A DNA stretch of 64,000 bases. Source: Solilutibacter pythonis. Lineage in GTDB: Bacteria; Pseudomonadota; Gammaproteobacteria; Xanthomonadales; Xanthomonadaceae. Positions within the stretch are counted from its first letter, which is position 1, and each line of letters begins with the position of its first letter. The notes below the pieces were generated by a model, which worked only from the letters and a program-made list of their open reading frames with translations, had not been told where the DNA came from and made no database searches. Positions 57,150-64,000 of the stretch are shown one piece after another. A program made the position numbers and the translations under genes. Location of the stretch: the NCBI RefSeq assembly GCF_003697345.1, contig NZ_RFLY01000007.1:62001-126000 (forward strand), in the 5' to 3' direction.

Positions 57150-57836
57150 ATGACCAGCCGCGCCGCCCACCGCATCTCCCTCCTGATCGACCGCGACGTG
57201 CTGCACGTCAGCGCGGTGGCGCTGGCCGCCTGCACGCTGAGCGCCGGCCTGGTCTATGCCGCCTACTTCACCCACGTTCTGCGGGTGGCGCGCCGCGCCG
57301 GCTGCCAACCGGCCGAAGCGCGCTGCGTGCTGCTGTTTGGCAAGCACGCGCCGGGCGGGCATATCGATGCCGATTTCGGCGCCCGCATCGAGCGCGCCGG
57401 ACATCTGTGGAGCGCGCACGGGCCGGAACGCATCTTCCTGCTCGGCGGCGGCCCGGCCGGCCAGCGCAGCGAGGCCGAGATCGCCCAGGCCGCGCTGCTC
57501 GCCCGCGGCGGCGTGGACGCGGCACGGCTGCACTTGGAAAACCACTCGCGCGACACGCTGCAAAACCTACGCAACGCCCGCGCCCTGCTGCACGAAACCG
57601 CTCACCGCGGCCCGATCACCCTGGTCAGCAGCCGTTATCACCTCGCCCGCTGCGCGCTGTTCGCGCGCCAGTTGGGGCTGGAAGCCGAACTCTGCGCCGC
57701 CGAGGCGCATTTTCAATGGTCGCCGCGCAACCTGTGGCGGCTGGCGGGCGAAGCGGGCTACGTCTGCCTGGTCGACATCGGCACACGCTGGGCGCGGCTG
57801 ATCGGCTCGAAACGGATGCTCGAACGCGTGACCTGA
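57150..57836 (+). CDS. YdcF/SanA family (DUF218) membrane protein
   Basis: A 228-residue protein with one N-terminal membrane span (residues about 18-38) and a DUF218 domain: CVLLFGKHAPGG, RIFLLGGGPAG, ENHSRDTLQNLRNARALL and LVSSRYHLARC. DUF218 proteins act in envelope or exopolysaccharide processes, but their chemistry is not settled. It is divergent from the pigment ketosynthase across the palindrome, so it may be co-regulated with pigment synthesis. Confidence 0.85.
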   Translation: MTSRAAHRISLLIDRDVLHVSAVALAACTLSAGLVYAAYFTHVLRVARRAGCQPAEARCVLLFGKHAPGGHIDADFGARIERAGHLWSAHGPERIFLLGGGPAGQRSEAEIAQAALLARGGVDAARLHLENHSRDTLQNLRNARALLHETAHRGPITLVSSRYHLARCALFARQLGLEAELCAAEAHFQWSPRNLWRLAGEAGYVCLVDIGTRWARLIGSKRMLERVT

Positions 57837-57904
57837 GGCGTCTGCACCGGCCCGGCGCAACGGGTAGCATCGCTCTCCACCGCTTCCATCCGACCAATGC
57901 CACG

Positions 57905-60241
57905 ATGCCGCTCCGCCCGACCATCGCCACCCTCGCCATGCTCACCCTCGCCTCGCCGATGAGCCACGCCCAGACCGCCCATGCCCCAAAACAACTGACC
58001 GAAGCCGACTACGCCCGCGCCGAGGCGATGCTGGCGCACAAGCTCGACCCGCTGGTGGATGGCGCGGCCAAATCGCTGAGCTGGCAACCGGGCAACCGCG
58101 TGCTGTGGGTGGAAACGCGCGCGGGCCAATCGCGCCTGAGGGGCTTCGATGCGGCCAATGGCCGGGCGCTTCCCGCCATCGATCACGCATCGCTGGCCGA
58201 GGCGCTGGCCAAAGCCAGCGGCCAGCCGGTCGCCGCCGGCGAATTCGCCGGCAAGCTGCGCGAACTCCGCTTGGACGGAGACGACCTGCATTTTTCCTAC
58301 GCCGGCGACGACTACGCCTGCAAACGCGACGGCGCCTGCCTCAAGCAAGAAAAACCGGCGCGAACGGACGGCGACGGCACGCCGGTGAAATCGCCCGACG
58401 GCAAGCGCGAAGTATTCATCCGTGGTTGGAACCTATGGCTGCGCGACATCGCCAGCGGCGCCGAAACGCCGCTGACCCGCGACGGTGCGAAGGACTACGG
58501 CTACGCCACCGACAACGCCGGCTGGGTACACAGCGACAGGGCGATCGTGGCGTGGTCGCCAGGCTCGGACAAGATCGCCACCTTCCGCCACGACGGCCGC
58601 CGGGTGAACACCATGACCATGGTCGGCACGAATGTCGGCGCGCCGGAGGCACGGCAATGGAAATACCCGTTCGCCGGCGACGAGCACGTCTTCATGATCG
58701 AACGAGTGGTGATCGACCTGGCCGGGCGGACGCCGCGCGTCGTCCGCCTGCGGATGCCGGCGGATTTCCACCGCTCCACCAGTTGCGACCACGTCAGCTG
58801 CAACGGCGGCTGGGAAGACGTGCAATGGGCGAAGGACGGCCGGTCGCTGGCCTTCGTCAGCACCGATCGCGGTCATAAGTCGGCGCAACTACGGGTGGCC
58901 GATGCGGCCACCGGCCAGGTACGCGACGTGTATCTGGAAACGGTCGAAACCCAGTTCGAGAGCGGCATCGGTGGCGTGGTGAACTGGCGCTGGTTGCCGG
59001 AATCCAACGAATTCCTGTGGTGGACGCAGAAATCGAACTGGGGCCACCTCTACCTGCACGACCTCGCCACCGGCCGCGAAAAACACGCCATCACCCGTGG
59101 CGACTGGAACGTCAGCGAACTGCTCCGGCTGGATGAGGCGAGCCGCACGGTGTGGTTCCACGGCGTCGGCCGCGAACCGGGCCGCGATCCCTATTTCAAA
59201 CATTTCTACAAGGCCAGCCTGGATGGCGGCGACGTGCGGCTGCTGACGCCCGAGGACGCCGACCACCGCGTGCAGATATCGGACGGCGGCGAATATTTCA
59301 TCGACACTCATTCCACCAGCGATTCGCCTCCCATCAGCGTGCTGAGGCGGATGAGCGACGGCGCGGAAACCGGGACGCTCGCGCGCGCCGACATCGCCCG
59401 GCTCAAGGCCGCCGGCTGGCGCGCGCCGGAAAAATTCACCGTCAAGGGCCGCGACGGCCGGACCGACGTGTACGGGATGATGTGGAAGCCCTCCCACTTC
59501 GACGCCAAGCGGAAGTACCCGATCGTCAACTACATCTACCCCGGCCCGCAGACCGGCTCGATCCGCACCCGCGGCTTCGCCACCGCGCAGATCGACCACC
59601 AGGCGCTGGCGGAATTGGGTTTCATCGTCGTCGCGATGGACGGCATGGGTACGCCCTGGCGCAGCAAGGCGTTCCAGGACGCCTACTACGGCCACATGAT
59701 CGACAACACCCTGCCCGACCAAGTCGCGGGCATGAAACAACTGGCCGCACGGCACTCGTGGATCGACCTGGAACGCGCCGGCATCTGGGGCCATTCCGGC
59801 GGCGGCAACGCCACCGCCACCGCGATGTTCCAATACCCGGACTTCTTCAAAGTGGGCATCAGCGAGGCCGGCAACCACGACAACCTGAGCTACGAGGACG
59901 ACTGGGCCGAGCGTTACCACGGCCTGATGGCGAAGAAGCCCGACGGCACCAGCAACTACACCGGCCAGGACAACGCCGCGCACGCCGCCAATCTCAAAGG
60001 CAAGCTATTCCTGATCCACGGCATGCTGGACGACAACGTGCCGGTGCAAAACACCCTGCTGGTGGTCGATGCGCTGACGAAAGCCAACAAGGATTTCGAC
60101 CTGCTGCTGCTACCCCAGGCGCGCCACGGCTTCGGCCAGGATGGCTGGTACGTAATGCGCCGCCGCTGGGATTATTTCGTCCGGCACCTGCTGGGCGCGG
60201 AACCCCCGAAGCCATACGAAATCAAGCCACCGGCACCGTGA
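57905..60241 (+). CDS. S9 family dipeptidyl-peptidase-like serine protease
   Basis: A 778-residue exported prolyl-oligopeptidase-family enzyme with a signal peptide (cleavage near MSHAQ). The N-terminal half is the DPP IV-type beta-propeller (WSPGSDKIATFRHDGRRVNT). The C-terminal half is an alpha/beta-hydrolase whose nucleophile Ser631 is in WGHSGGGN. The Asp lies near DDNVPVQNT and the His in ARHGFGQDG. It should cleave dipeptides from peptide N-termini in the periplasm. The start is at the signal peptide. Confidence 0.93.
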   Translation: MPLRPTIATLAMLTLASPMSHAQTAHAPKQLTEADYARAEAMLAHKLDPLVDGAAKSLSWQPGNRVLWVETRAGQSRLRGFDAANGRALPAIDHASLAEALAKASGQPVAAGEFAGKLRELRLDGDDLHFSYAGDDYACKRDGACLKQEKPARTDGDGTPVKSPDGKREVFIRGWNLWLRDIASGAETPLTRDGAKDYGYATDNAGWVHSDRAIVAWSPGSDKIATFRHDGRRVNTMTMVGTNVGAPEARQWKYPFAGDEHVFMIERVVIDLAGRTPRVVRLRMPADFHRSTSCDHVSCNGGWEDVQWAKDGRSLAFVSTDRGHKSAQLRVADAATGQVRDVYLETVETQFESGIGGVVNWRWLPESNEFLWWTQKSNWGHLYLHDLATGREKHAITRGDWNVSELLRLDEASRTVWFHGVGREPGRDPYFKHFYKASLDGGDVRLLTPEDADHRVQISDGGEYFIDTHSTSDSPPISVLRRMSDGAETGTLARADIARLKAAGWRAPEKFTVKGRDGRTDVYGMMWKPSHFDAKRKYPIVNYIYPGPQTGSIRTRGFATAQIDHQALAELGFIVVAMDGMGTPWRSKAFQDAYYGHMIDNTLPDQVAGMKQLAARHSWIDLERAGIWGHSGGGNATATAMFQYPDFFKVGISEAGNHDNLSYEDDWAERYHGLMAKKPDGTSNYTGQDNAAHAANLKGKLFLIHGMLDDNVPVQNTLLVVDALTKANKDFDLLLLPQARHGFGQDGWYVMRRRWDYFVRHLLGAEPPKPYEIKPPAP

Positions 60242-60292
60242 ATCTCCCCCCGCCGCGCGCCACGCCGGGAAACCCCGGCATGGCCAACTCCC

Positions 60293-60600
60293 TCATGCCG
60301 CCACTTCCGCCCGCCCCGGCTTGAATTCCCGCGCGATCTTCCCACCCTGCATCACCAGCACCCGGTCGGCGCTGGCAATGGTTTCGGGCCGGTGCGCCAC
60401 GATCACCTTGGTGACGTCCAAGCGCCTCACCGCTTCGTTCACCAGGTGTTCGTTGCTCACGTCCAGATGGCTGGTGGCGAGTGCGGCCGTGGCGGCGAAA
60501 CCGGTCATCACCCACAAGGGGTTGCGCCAACGAGATGGCGCCCAGCCCGCTGCCGCGCTGGACGTCGTGGGCTTCTTGTCGAAAGAGAGGCTGTGCCATC
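60293..60600 (-). pseudogene. Remnant of a peptidase-type (bacteriocin exporter) ABC transporter ATPase
   Basis: The last 75 codons encode a clear ABC-ATPase C-terminus: ATSHLDVSNEHLVNEAVRRL, then VIVAHRPETIASADRVLVMQ. This is the end of bacteriocin/peptidase-domain exporters. The Walker B residues normally just before ATSHLD are replaced (FAATAAL in place of FLDE). Fragments of the preceding part occur in two frames (GAISLA and RNPLWVM), indicating frameshift and deletion. Nothing upstream supplies the membrane or peptidase domains, so this is a decayed fragment. A GCCGGG...CCCGGC hairpin lies just beyond its end, shared with the S9 gene end. Confidence 0.65.
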
Positions 60601-60615
60601 CATGAACGAGTTGCG

Positions 60616-60655
60616 AAATAAAAATCCCCGTCCTGAGGGGCGAGGATTTTTATTT
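60616..60655. terminator. Strong bidirectional hairpin with AT-rich stem base
   Basis: AAATAAAAATCC pairs perfectly with GGATTTTTATTT around a GC-rich top, giving T-runs on both strands. It resembles a dispersed palindrome (the + strand reads NKNPRPEGRGFLF when translated) more than a dedicated terminator. The rest of 60242-60816 holds only the ABC remnant and no other gene. Confidence 0.6.
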
Positions 60656-60816
60656 ACGTATAAATCCGGCCTTGCTCCGGGTCGCCGAGGCCAATCGGGG
60701 CAGTCGCAGCACCGCCGCTGGCGGGTCGATGCCGAAAGCCCGTGAGGGGCCCCGCCCGCTTTGCCATTTCATCCCGCCCCGTTACCCTGCGCGCTGCCCA
60801 TACTCACGCAATCCCC

Positions 60817-61374
60817 ATGTCCAACGCTCCCCAAACACCCGCCCATCTTGGCCCGTTGCCGCGCCTGATCTTTGCCTCGCGCTGGTTGCAGTTGCCGCTC
60901 TATCTCGGCCTGATCGCCACGCAGGTGGTCTACGTGTTCCTGTTCATGAAGGAGCTGTGGCACCTGGTGATGCACGCCACCGAAATGACCGAGCAGCTCA
61001 TCATGCTGGCCGTGCTGGGCCTGATCGACGTGGTGATGATCTCCAACCTGCTGGTGATGGTGATCGTCGGCGGCTACGAGACCTTCGTCTCGCGCCTGCG
61101 CCTGGAAGGCCACCCCGACCAGCCCGAGTGGCTCAGCCACGTCAACGCCAGCGTGCTGAAGGTGAAACTGGCGATGGCGATCATCGGCATCTCCTCGATT
61201 CATCTGCTCAAGACGTTCATCGCCATCGGCAATCTGGGCGCGGCAGATTCGAACTACACCGTGCAAGGGGTCGTCTGGCAGACCATCATCCATTGCGTGT
61301 TCATCCTCTCGGCCATCGGCATCGCCTGGACCGACCGGCTGATGAACGCAGCGGCCAGCAAGCGCGCACATTGA
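60817..61374 (+). CDS. YqhA family (TIGR00645) inner-membrane protein
   Basis: A 185-residue protein with four membrane spans in the YqhA arrangement: [40 protein letters not shown], a middle cytoplasmic loop with [20 protein letters not shown], and a last span WTDRLM-ended. Family function is unknown. The start [20 protein letters not shown] matches family length. Single-gene unit. Confidence 0.88.
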   Translation: MSNAPQTPAHLGPLPRLIFASRWLQLPLYLGLIATQVVYVFLFMKELWHLVMHATEMTEQLIMLAVLGLIDVVMISNLLVMVIVGGYETFVSRLRLEGHPDQPEWLSHVNASVLKVKLAMAIIGISSIHLLKTFIAIGNLGAADSNYTVQGVVWQTIIHCVFILSAIGIAWTDRLMNAAASKRAH

Positions 61375-61885
61375 GCGACTCCGGCGACCGCGCACCCGCC
61401 AGACGGGGTGCGCGGTCGAGCCTGGCCACGAATCCGCCCCCGCCGCCCGAGGGCCTGCACGCGCGATGCGAACTGACGGCGATCGCTCAAGCCGTGCGCG
61501 GACGATCATTGCCCGACAAGTCAGGAGAATCCGGCGTAACGGAATCGGCCCCCGTAGCCGAACACGCATCCCGCCATTCCCCGGGCAGCCGAACGCCTTC
61601 GAAACGCACCTCGCCCATCTCCGCGCCACGCGGCGGGTCCGCCCACACGCGCCCGCCAGTTCAACCGATGCCAGCGCCCAGGCGAAGCGGCTGCCGCGAA
61701 ACCACGCCGATGACGCCAGCGATCACATCCGCCACAGCCTGCCGGCCGGCGCCAGACAAGGCGGGCCATGGCAACTATGCGGCCTTGGCGAAAACGAACC
61801 GCCACCACGCCACCAGACACAGTATGCCGGCAACGCGCCGGGCACCACGCGCATCCAACCAGCACCGCCCACGTAGAATGCGGCG
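61375..61885. other. Intergenic region without a supported gene
   Basis: This 511-base gap begins with a strong hairpin, GACCGCGCACCC/GGGTGCGCGGTC (61386-61397 and 61406-61417), 12 bases after the YqhA-type stop. It lacks a T-run, so it may stabilise the mRNA end rather than terminate. Open frames on both strands look like GC-rich noise with no recognisable protein. It ends with TAGAAT (61874-61879), the likely uvrD -10. Confidence 0.6.
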
Positions 61886-64000
61886 ATGGATGTTTCCCAC
61901 CTGCTCGACGGTCTCAATCCCGCCCAACGCGAAGCGGTAAGCGCGCCCCCCGCCCACACTTTGGTGCTGGCCGGGGCCGGCTCCGGCAAGACCCGCGTCC
62001 TCACCCACCGCATCGCCTGGCTCAACGAAGTCCACAACGTGCCGGCGCACGGCATCTTCGCCGTGACCTTCACCAACAAAGCCGCCGGCGAGATGCGCCA
62101 TCGCGCCGAAACGCTGCTGCGCCATGGCGCGCGCGGGATGTGGATCGGCACCTTCCACGGCCTCGCCCACCGCCTGCTGCGCCTGCACTGGCGGGACGCG
62201 AAGTTGCCCGAAGGCTTCCAGATCCTCGACAGCGACGACCAGCTCCGGCTGGTCAAACGCGTGGTGCAGCAGTTGGAATTCGACGAAGCACGCTTCCCGC
62301 CCCGACAAATCGTGTGGTGGATCAACGCGCAGAAGGACGAGGGCCGCCGCCCGCAACACATCCAGCCCGCCGGCGACGAATGGAGCCAGGTGATGCTGAA
62401 GACCTACGCGCTCTACCAGGAGCGTTGCGACAACGCCGGGCTGGTCGATTTCGCCGAAATCCTGCTGCGCGCGCTGGAACTCCTGCGTGACACACCGGCC
62501 CTGCTGGCCCATTACCGCCAACGCTTCGGCGAACTTCTGATCGACGAATTCCAGGACACCAACGCCATCCAGTACGGCTTCGTGCGCCTGCTCGCCGGTG
62601 AGAGCGGCCATGTTTTCGCGGTTGGCGACGACGACCAGGCGATCTACGGCTGGCGCGGCGCCAAGGTGGAGAACGTGCAGCATTTCCTGCGCGATTTTCC
62701 CGAAGTGAAAACCATCCGGCTGGAACAGAACTACCGCTCCACCGCCAACATCCTCAACGCCGCCAACGCGGTGATCGCGCACAACCCGGAGCGGCTCGGC
62801 AAGCAGTTGTGGACCGACGCCGGCGACGGCGAAACGATCGATCTCTACGCCGCCTACAACGAGATCGACGAAGCGCGCTACGTCATCGAGCGCATCCGCC
62901 AATGGGTGAACGAAGGCGGCAGTTGGAGCGAGGCGGCGATCCTCTACCGCAGCAACGCGCAATCGCGGATGTTCGAGGAAACCCTGCTGGCCGGGCAAAT
63001 CCCATACCGCGTCTACGGCGGCATGCGCTTCTTCGAGCGCATGGAAATCAAGGACACGCTGGCCTATCTGCGCCTGGTCGCCTCGCGCGCGGACGACGCC
63101 GCCTTCGAGCGCGCGGTCAACACGCCCACCCGCGGTATCGGCGAGCGCACGCTGGACGAAGTACGACGCATCGCGCGCGGCGCCGGCGTGGCGCTATGGG
63201 AAGCGAGCAAGCTCGCCATGACCGGCGACACGCTGAACGCGCGGGCGAAGAACGCACTGGCCGGCTTCGCGCAGCTCATCGACCAACTGGCGGACGAAAC
63301 CACGGAACTGCCGCTACAGGACAAGATCGACCATGTACTGGCGCGCTCCGGCCTGCGCGCGCATTACGAGAAGGCATCGAAGAACAGCCTCGATTCGCGC
63401 GTCGACAACCTGGACGAACTGGTGAGCGTGGCCTCGCGCTTCGTGCGCGGCGACGACGAGGACTCCGCGCAGCTCTCGGAGCTGGTCGCCTTCCTCGCCT
63501 ATGCCGCCCTGGAAGCCGGCGAAGGCCAGGCCGATGCCGGCGACGACGGCGTGCAACTGATGACCCTGCACAGCGCCAAGGGGCTGGAGTTTCCGCTGGT
63601 GTTCCTGGTCGGCCTGGAAGAAGGATTGTTTCCCAACGCGCGCAGCGTGGAGGAAAGCGGCCGGCTGGAGGAGGAACGCCGGCTGGCTTATGTCGGCATC
63701 ACCCGCGCACGACAGAAGCTGGTGCTCTCGCATGCCGAAACACGTCGCCTGCATGGGCAGGACATGATCGGCCTGCCCTCGCGCTTCCTGCGCGAAATCC
63801 CACCGACGCTGATCCACGAAATCCGGCCGAAGGTGCAAGTGGCCCGCCCCTATCAATCGCCCGCGCGGCGCAACTACGGACATGCGCCAATCGAGTCGCC
63901 AGGCATCGCGCTGGGCGCCAACGTGCGCCATGCCAGCTTCGGGCTTGGCACCGTCACCGATATCGAAGGCAACGGCGCGCACGCGCGCGTGCAGGTGAAC
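61886..64000 (+). CDS. uvrD: DNA helicase II UvrD (3' end outside window)
   Basis: The frame encodes 705 residues of a superfamily 1A helicase and runs off the right edge; only a short tail should be missing. Walker A AGAGSGKT is at residues 29-36, TFTNKAAGEM, DEFQDTN, GDDDQAIYGWRG, QNYRSTANIL and VQLMTLHSAKGLEF are motifs Ia to V, and YVGITRAR is motif VI. UvrD unwinds DNA in excision and mismatch repair. The late region fits UvrD more than Rep or PcrA. TAGAAT-GCGGCG-ATG at the start suggests a leaderless mRNA. Confidence 0.96.
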   Translation, partial: MDVSHLLDGLNPAQREAVSAPPAHTLVLAGAGSGKTRVLTHRIAWLNEVHNVPAHGIFAVTFTNKAAGEMRHRAETLLRHGARGMWIGTFHGLAHRLLRLHWRDAKLPEGFQILDSDDQLRLVKRVVQQLEFDEARFPPRQIVWWINAQKDEGRRPQHIQPAGDEWSQVMLKTYALYQERCDNAGLVDFAEILLRALELLRDTPALLAHYRQRFGELLIDEFQDTNAIQYGFVRLLAGESGHVFAVGDDDQAIYGWRGAKVENVQHFLRDFPEVKTIRLEQNYRSTANILNAANAVIAHNPERLGKQLWTDAGDGETIDLYAAYNEIDEARYVIERIRQWVNEGGSWSEAAILYRSNAQSRMFEETLLAGQIPYRVYGGMRFFERMEIKDTLAYLRLVASRADDAAFERAVNTPTRGIGERTLDEVRRIARGAGVALWEASKLAMTGDTLNARAKNALAGFAQLIDQLADETTELPLQDKIDHVLARSGLRAHYEKASKNSLDSRVDNLDELVSVASRFVRGDDEDSAQLSELVAFLAYAALEAGEGQADAGDDGVQLMTLHSAKGLEFPLVFLVGLEEGLFPNARSVEESGRLEEERRLAYVGITRARQKLVLSHAETRRLHGQDMIGLPSRFLREIPPTLIHEIRPKVQVARPYQSPARRNYGHAPIESPGIALGANVRHASFGLGTVTDIEGNGAHARVQVN

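Noticed and set aside
61386..61417. Rho-independent terminator of the YqhA-type gene
   Set aside because: The stem is perfect, but no T-run follows, so it was described only as a hairpin.
61500..61880. Open frames on both strands upstream of uvrD
   Set aside because: Codon pattern is that of GC-rich noise, with no start signals and no recognisable protein.

Overview
The window is about 64 kb of GC-rich, gene-dense chromosome. It most resembles the gammaproteobacterial family Xanthomonadaceae (Lysobacteraceae). This rests on a complete oleABCD hydrocarbon locus whose OleA is very close to the Xanthomonas enzyme, a xanthomonadin-type aryl-polyene locus with a flavin halogenase, UbiM-type ubiquinone hydroxylase, and an sX13-like small RNA directly after polA. 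No tRNA, rRNA, CRISPR array, prophage or intact insertion sequence was seen.

Layout. 1-8 kb: a P-II gene coupled to a DUF4153 membrane protein, ubiK and comM, a K+/H+ antiporter, and two repeat-filled gaps. 7-11 kb: glyoxylate shunt genes aceB-aceA with a divergent LysR regulator. 11-18 kb: small housekeeping genes (acyltransferase, arfB, DUF2059, truC), a periplasmic M16 protease, ubiB and ubiJ. 18.9-26.5 kb: the olefin locus in two blocks, oleC-smORF-oleD (running on into ubiJ-ubiB) and oleA-STAS-like-oleB. Between the blocks lie ubiM, a nonsense-interrupted ykgJ-family gene and a roadblock-like gene behind a perfect FNR-type box. 26.7-37 kb: lipoprotein, second M16 protease, trmL, and a tripartite RND efflux operon ending in its own TetR gene. 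37.6-45 kb: gpsA, secB, rhodanese, thioesterase, hemD and polA, followed by the small RNA. 45-58 kb: DUF421, FadI, a nuclease-like gene and the aryl-polyene pigment locus in two convergent arms. 58-64 kb: S9 peptidase, an ABC-transporter remnant, YqhA-family protein, and uvrD running off the right edge.

How the genes work together. OleA condenses two acyl-CoAs, OleD reduces the ketoacid, OleC makes the beta-lactone and OleB decarboxylates it to a long-chain olefin. Here that pathway is interleaved with quinone genes (ubiM, ubiJ, ubiB) and with two small proteins of regulatory fold (STAS-like and roadblock-like), one with an oxygen-type control site. This is the part most likely to hold something undescribed. 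The pigment locus supplies ketosynthase plus chain-length factor, ketoreductase, dehydratase, glycosyltransferase, halogenase and an RND-type exporter. It lacks acyl carrier proteins and a starter ligase, which must be encoded elsewhere.

Two window-wide patterns stand out. At least seven genes (polA, uvrD, arfB, ubiJ, oleC, hemD and probably the ykgJ-family gene) have a -10-like hexamer ending exactly six G/C bases before the ATG, which suggests leaderless mRNAs. Intergenic gaps repeatedly carry short local direct repeats, several with a 66-70 bp period, and a recurrent GCCCGGCATC hairpin.
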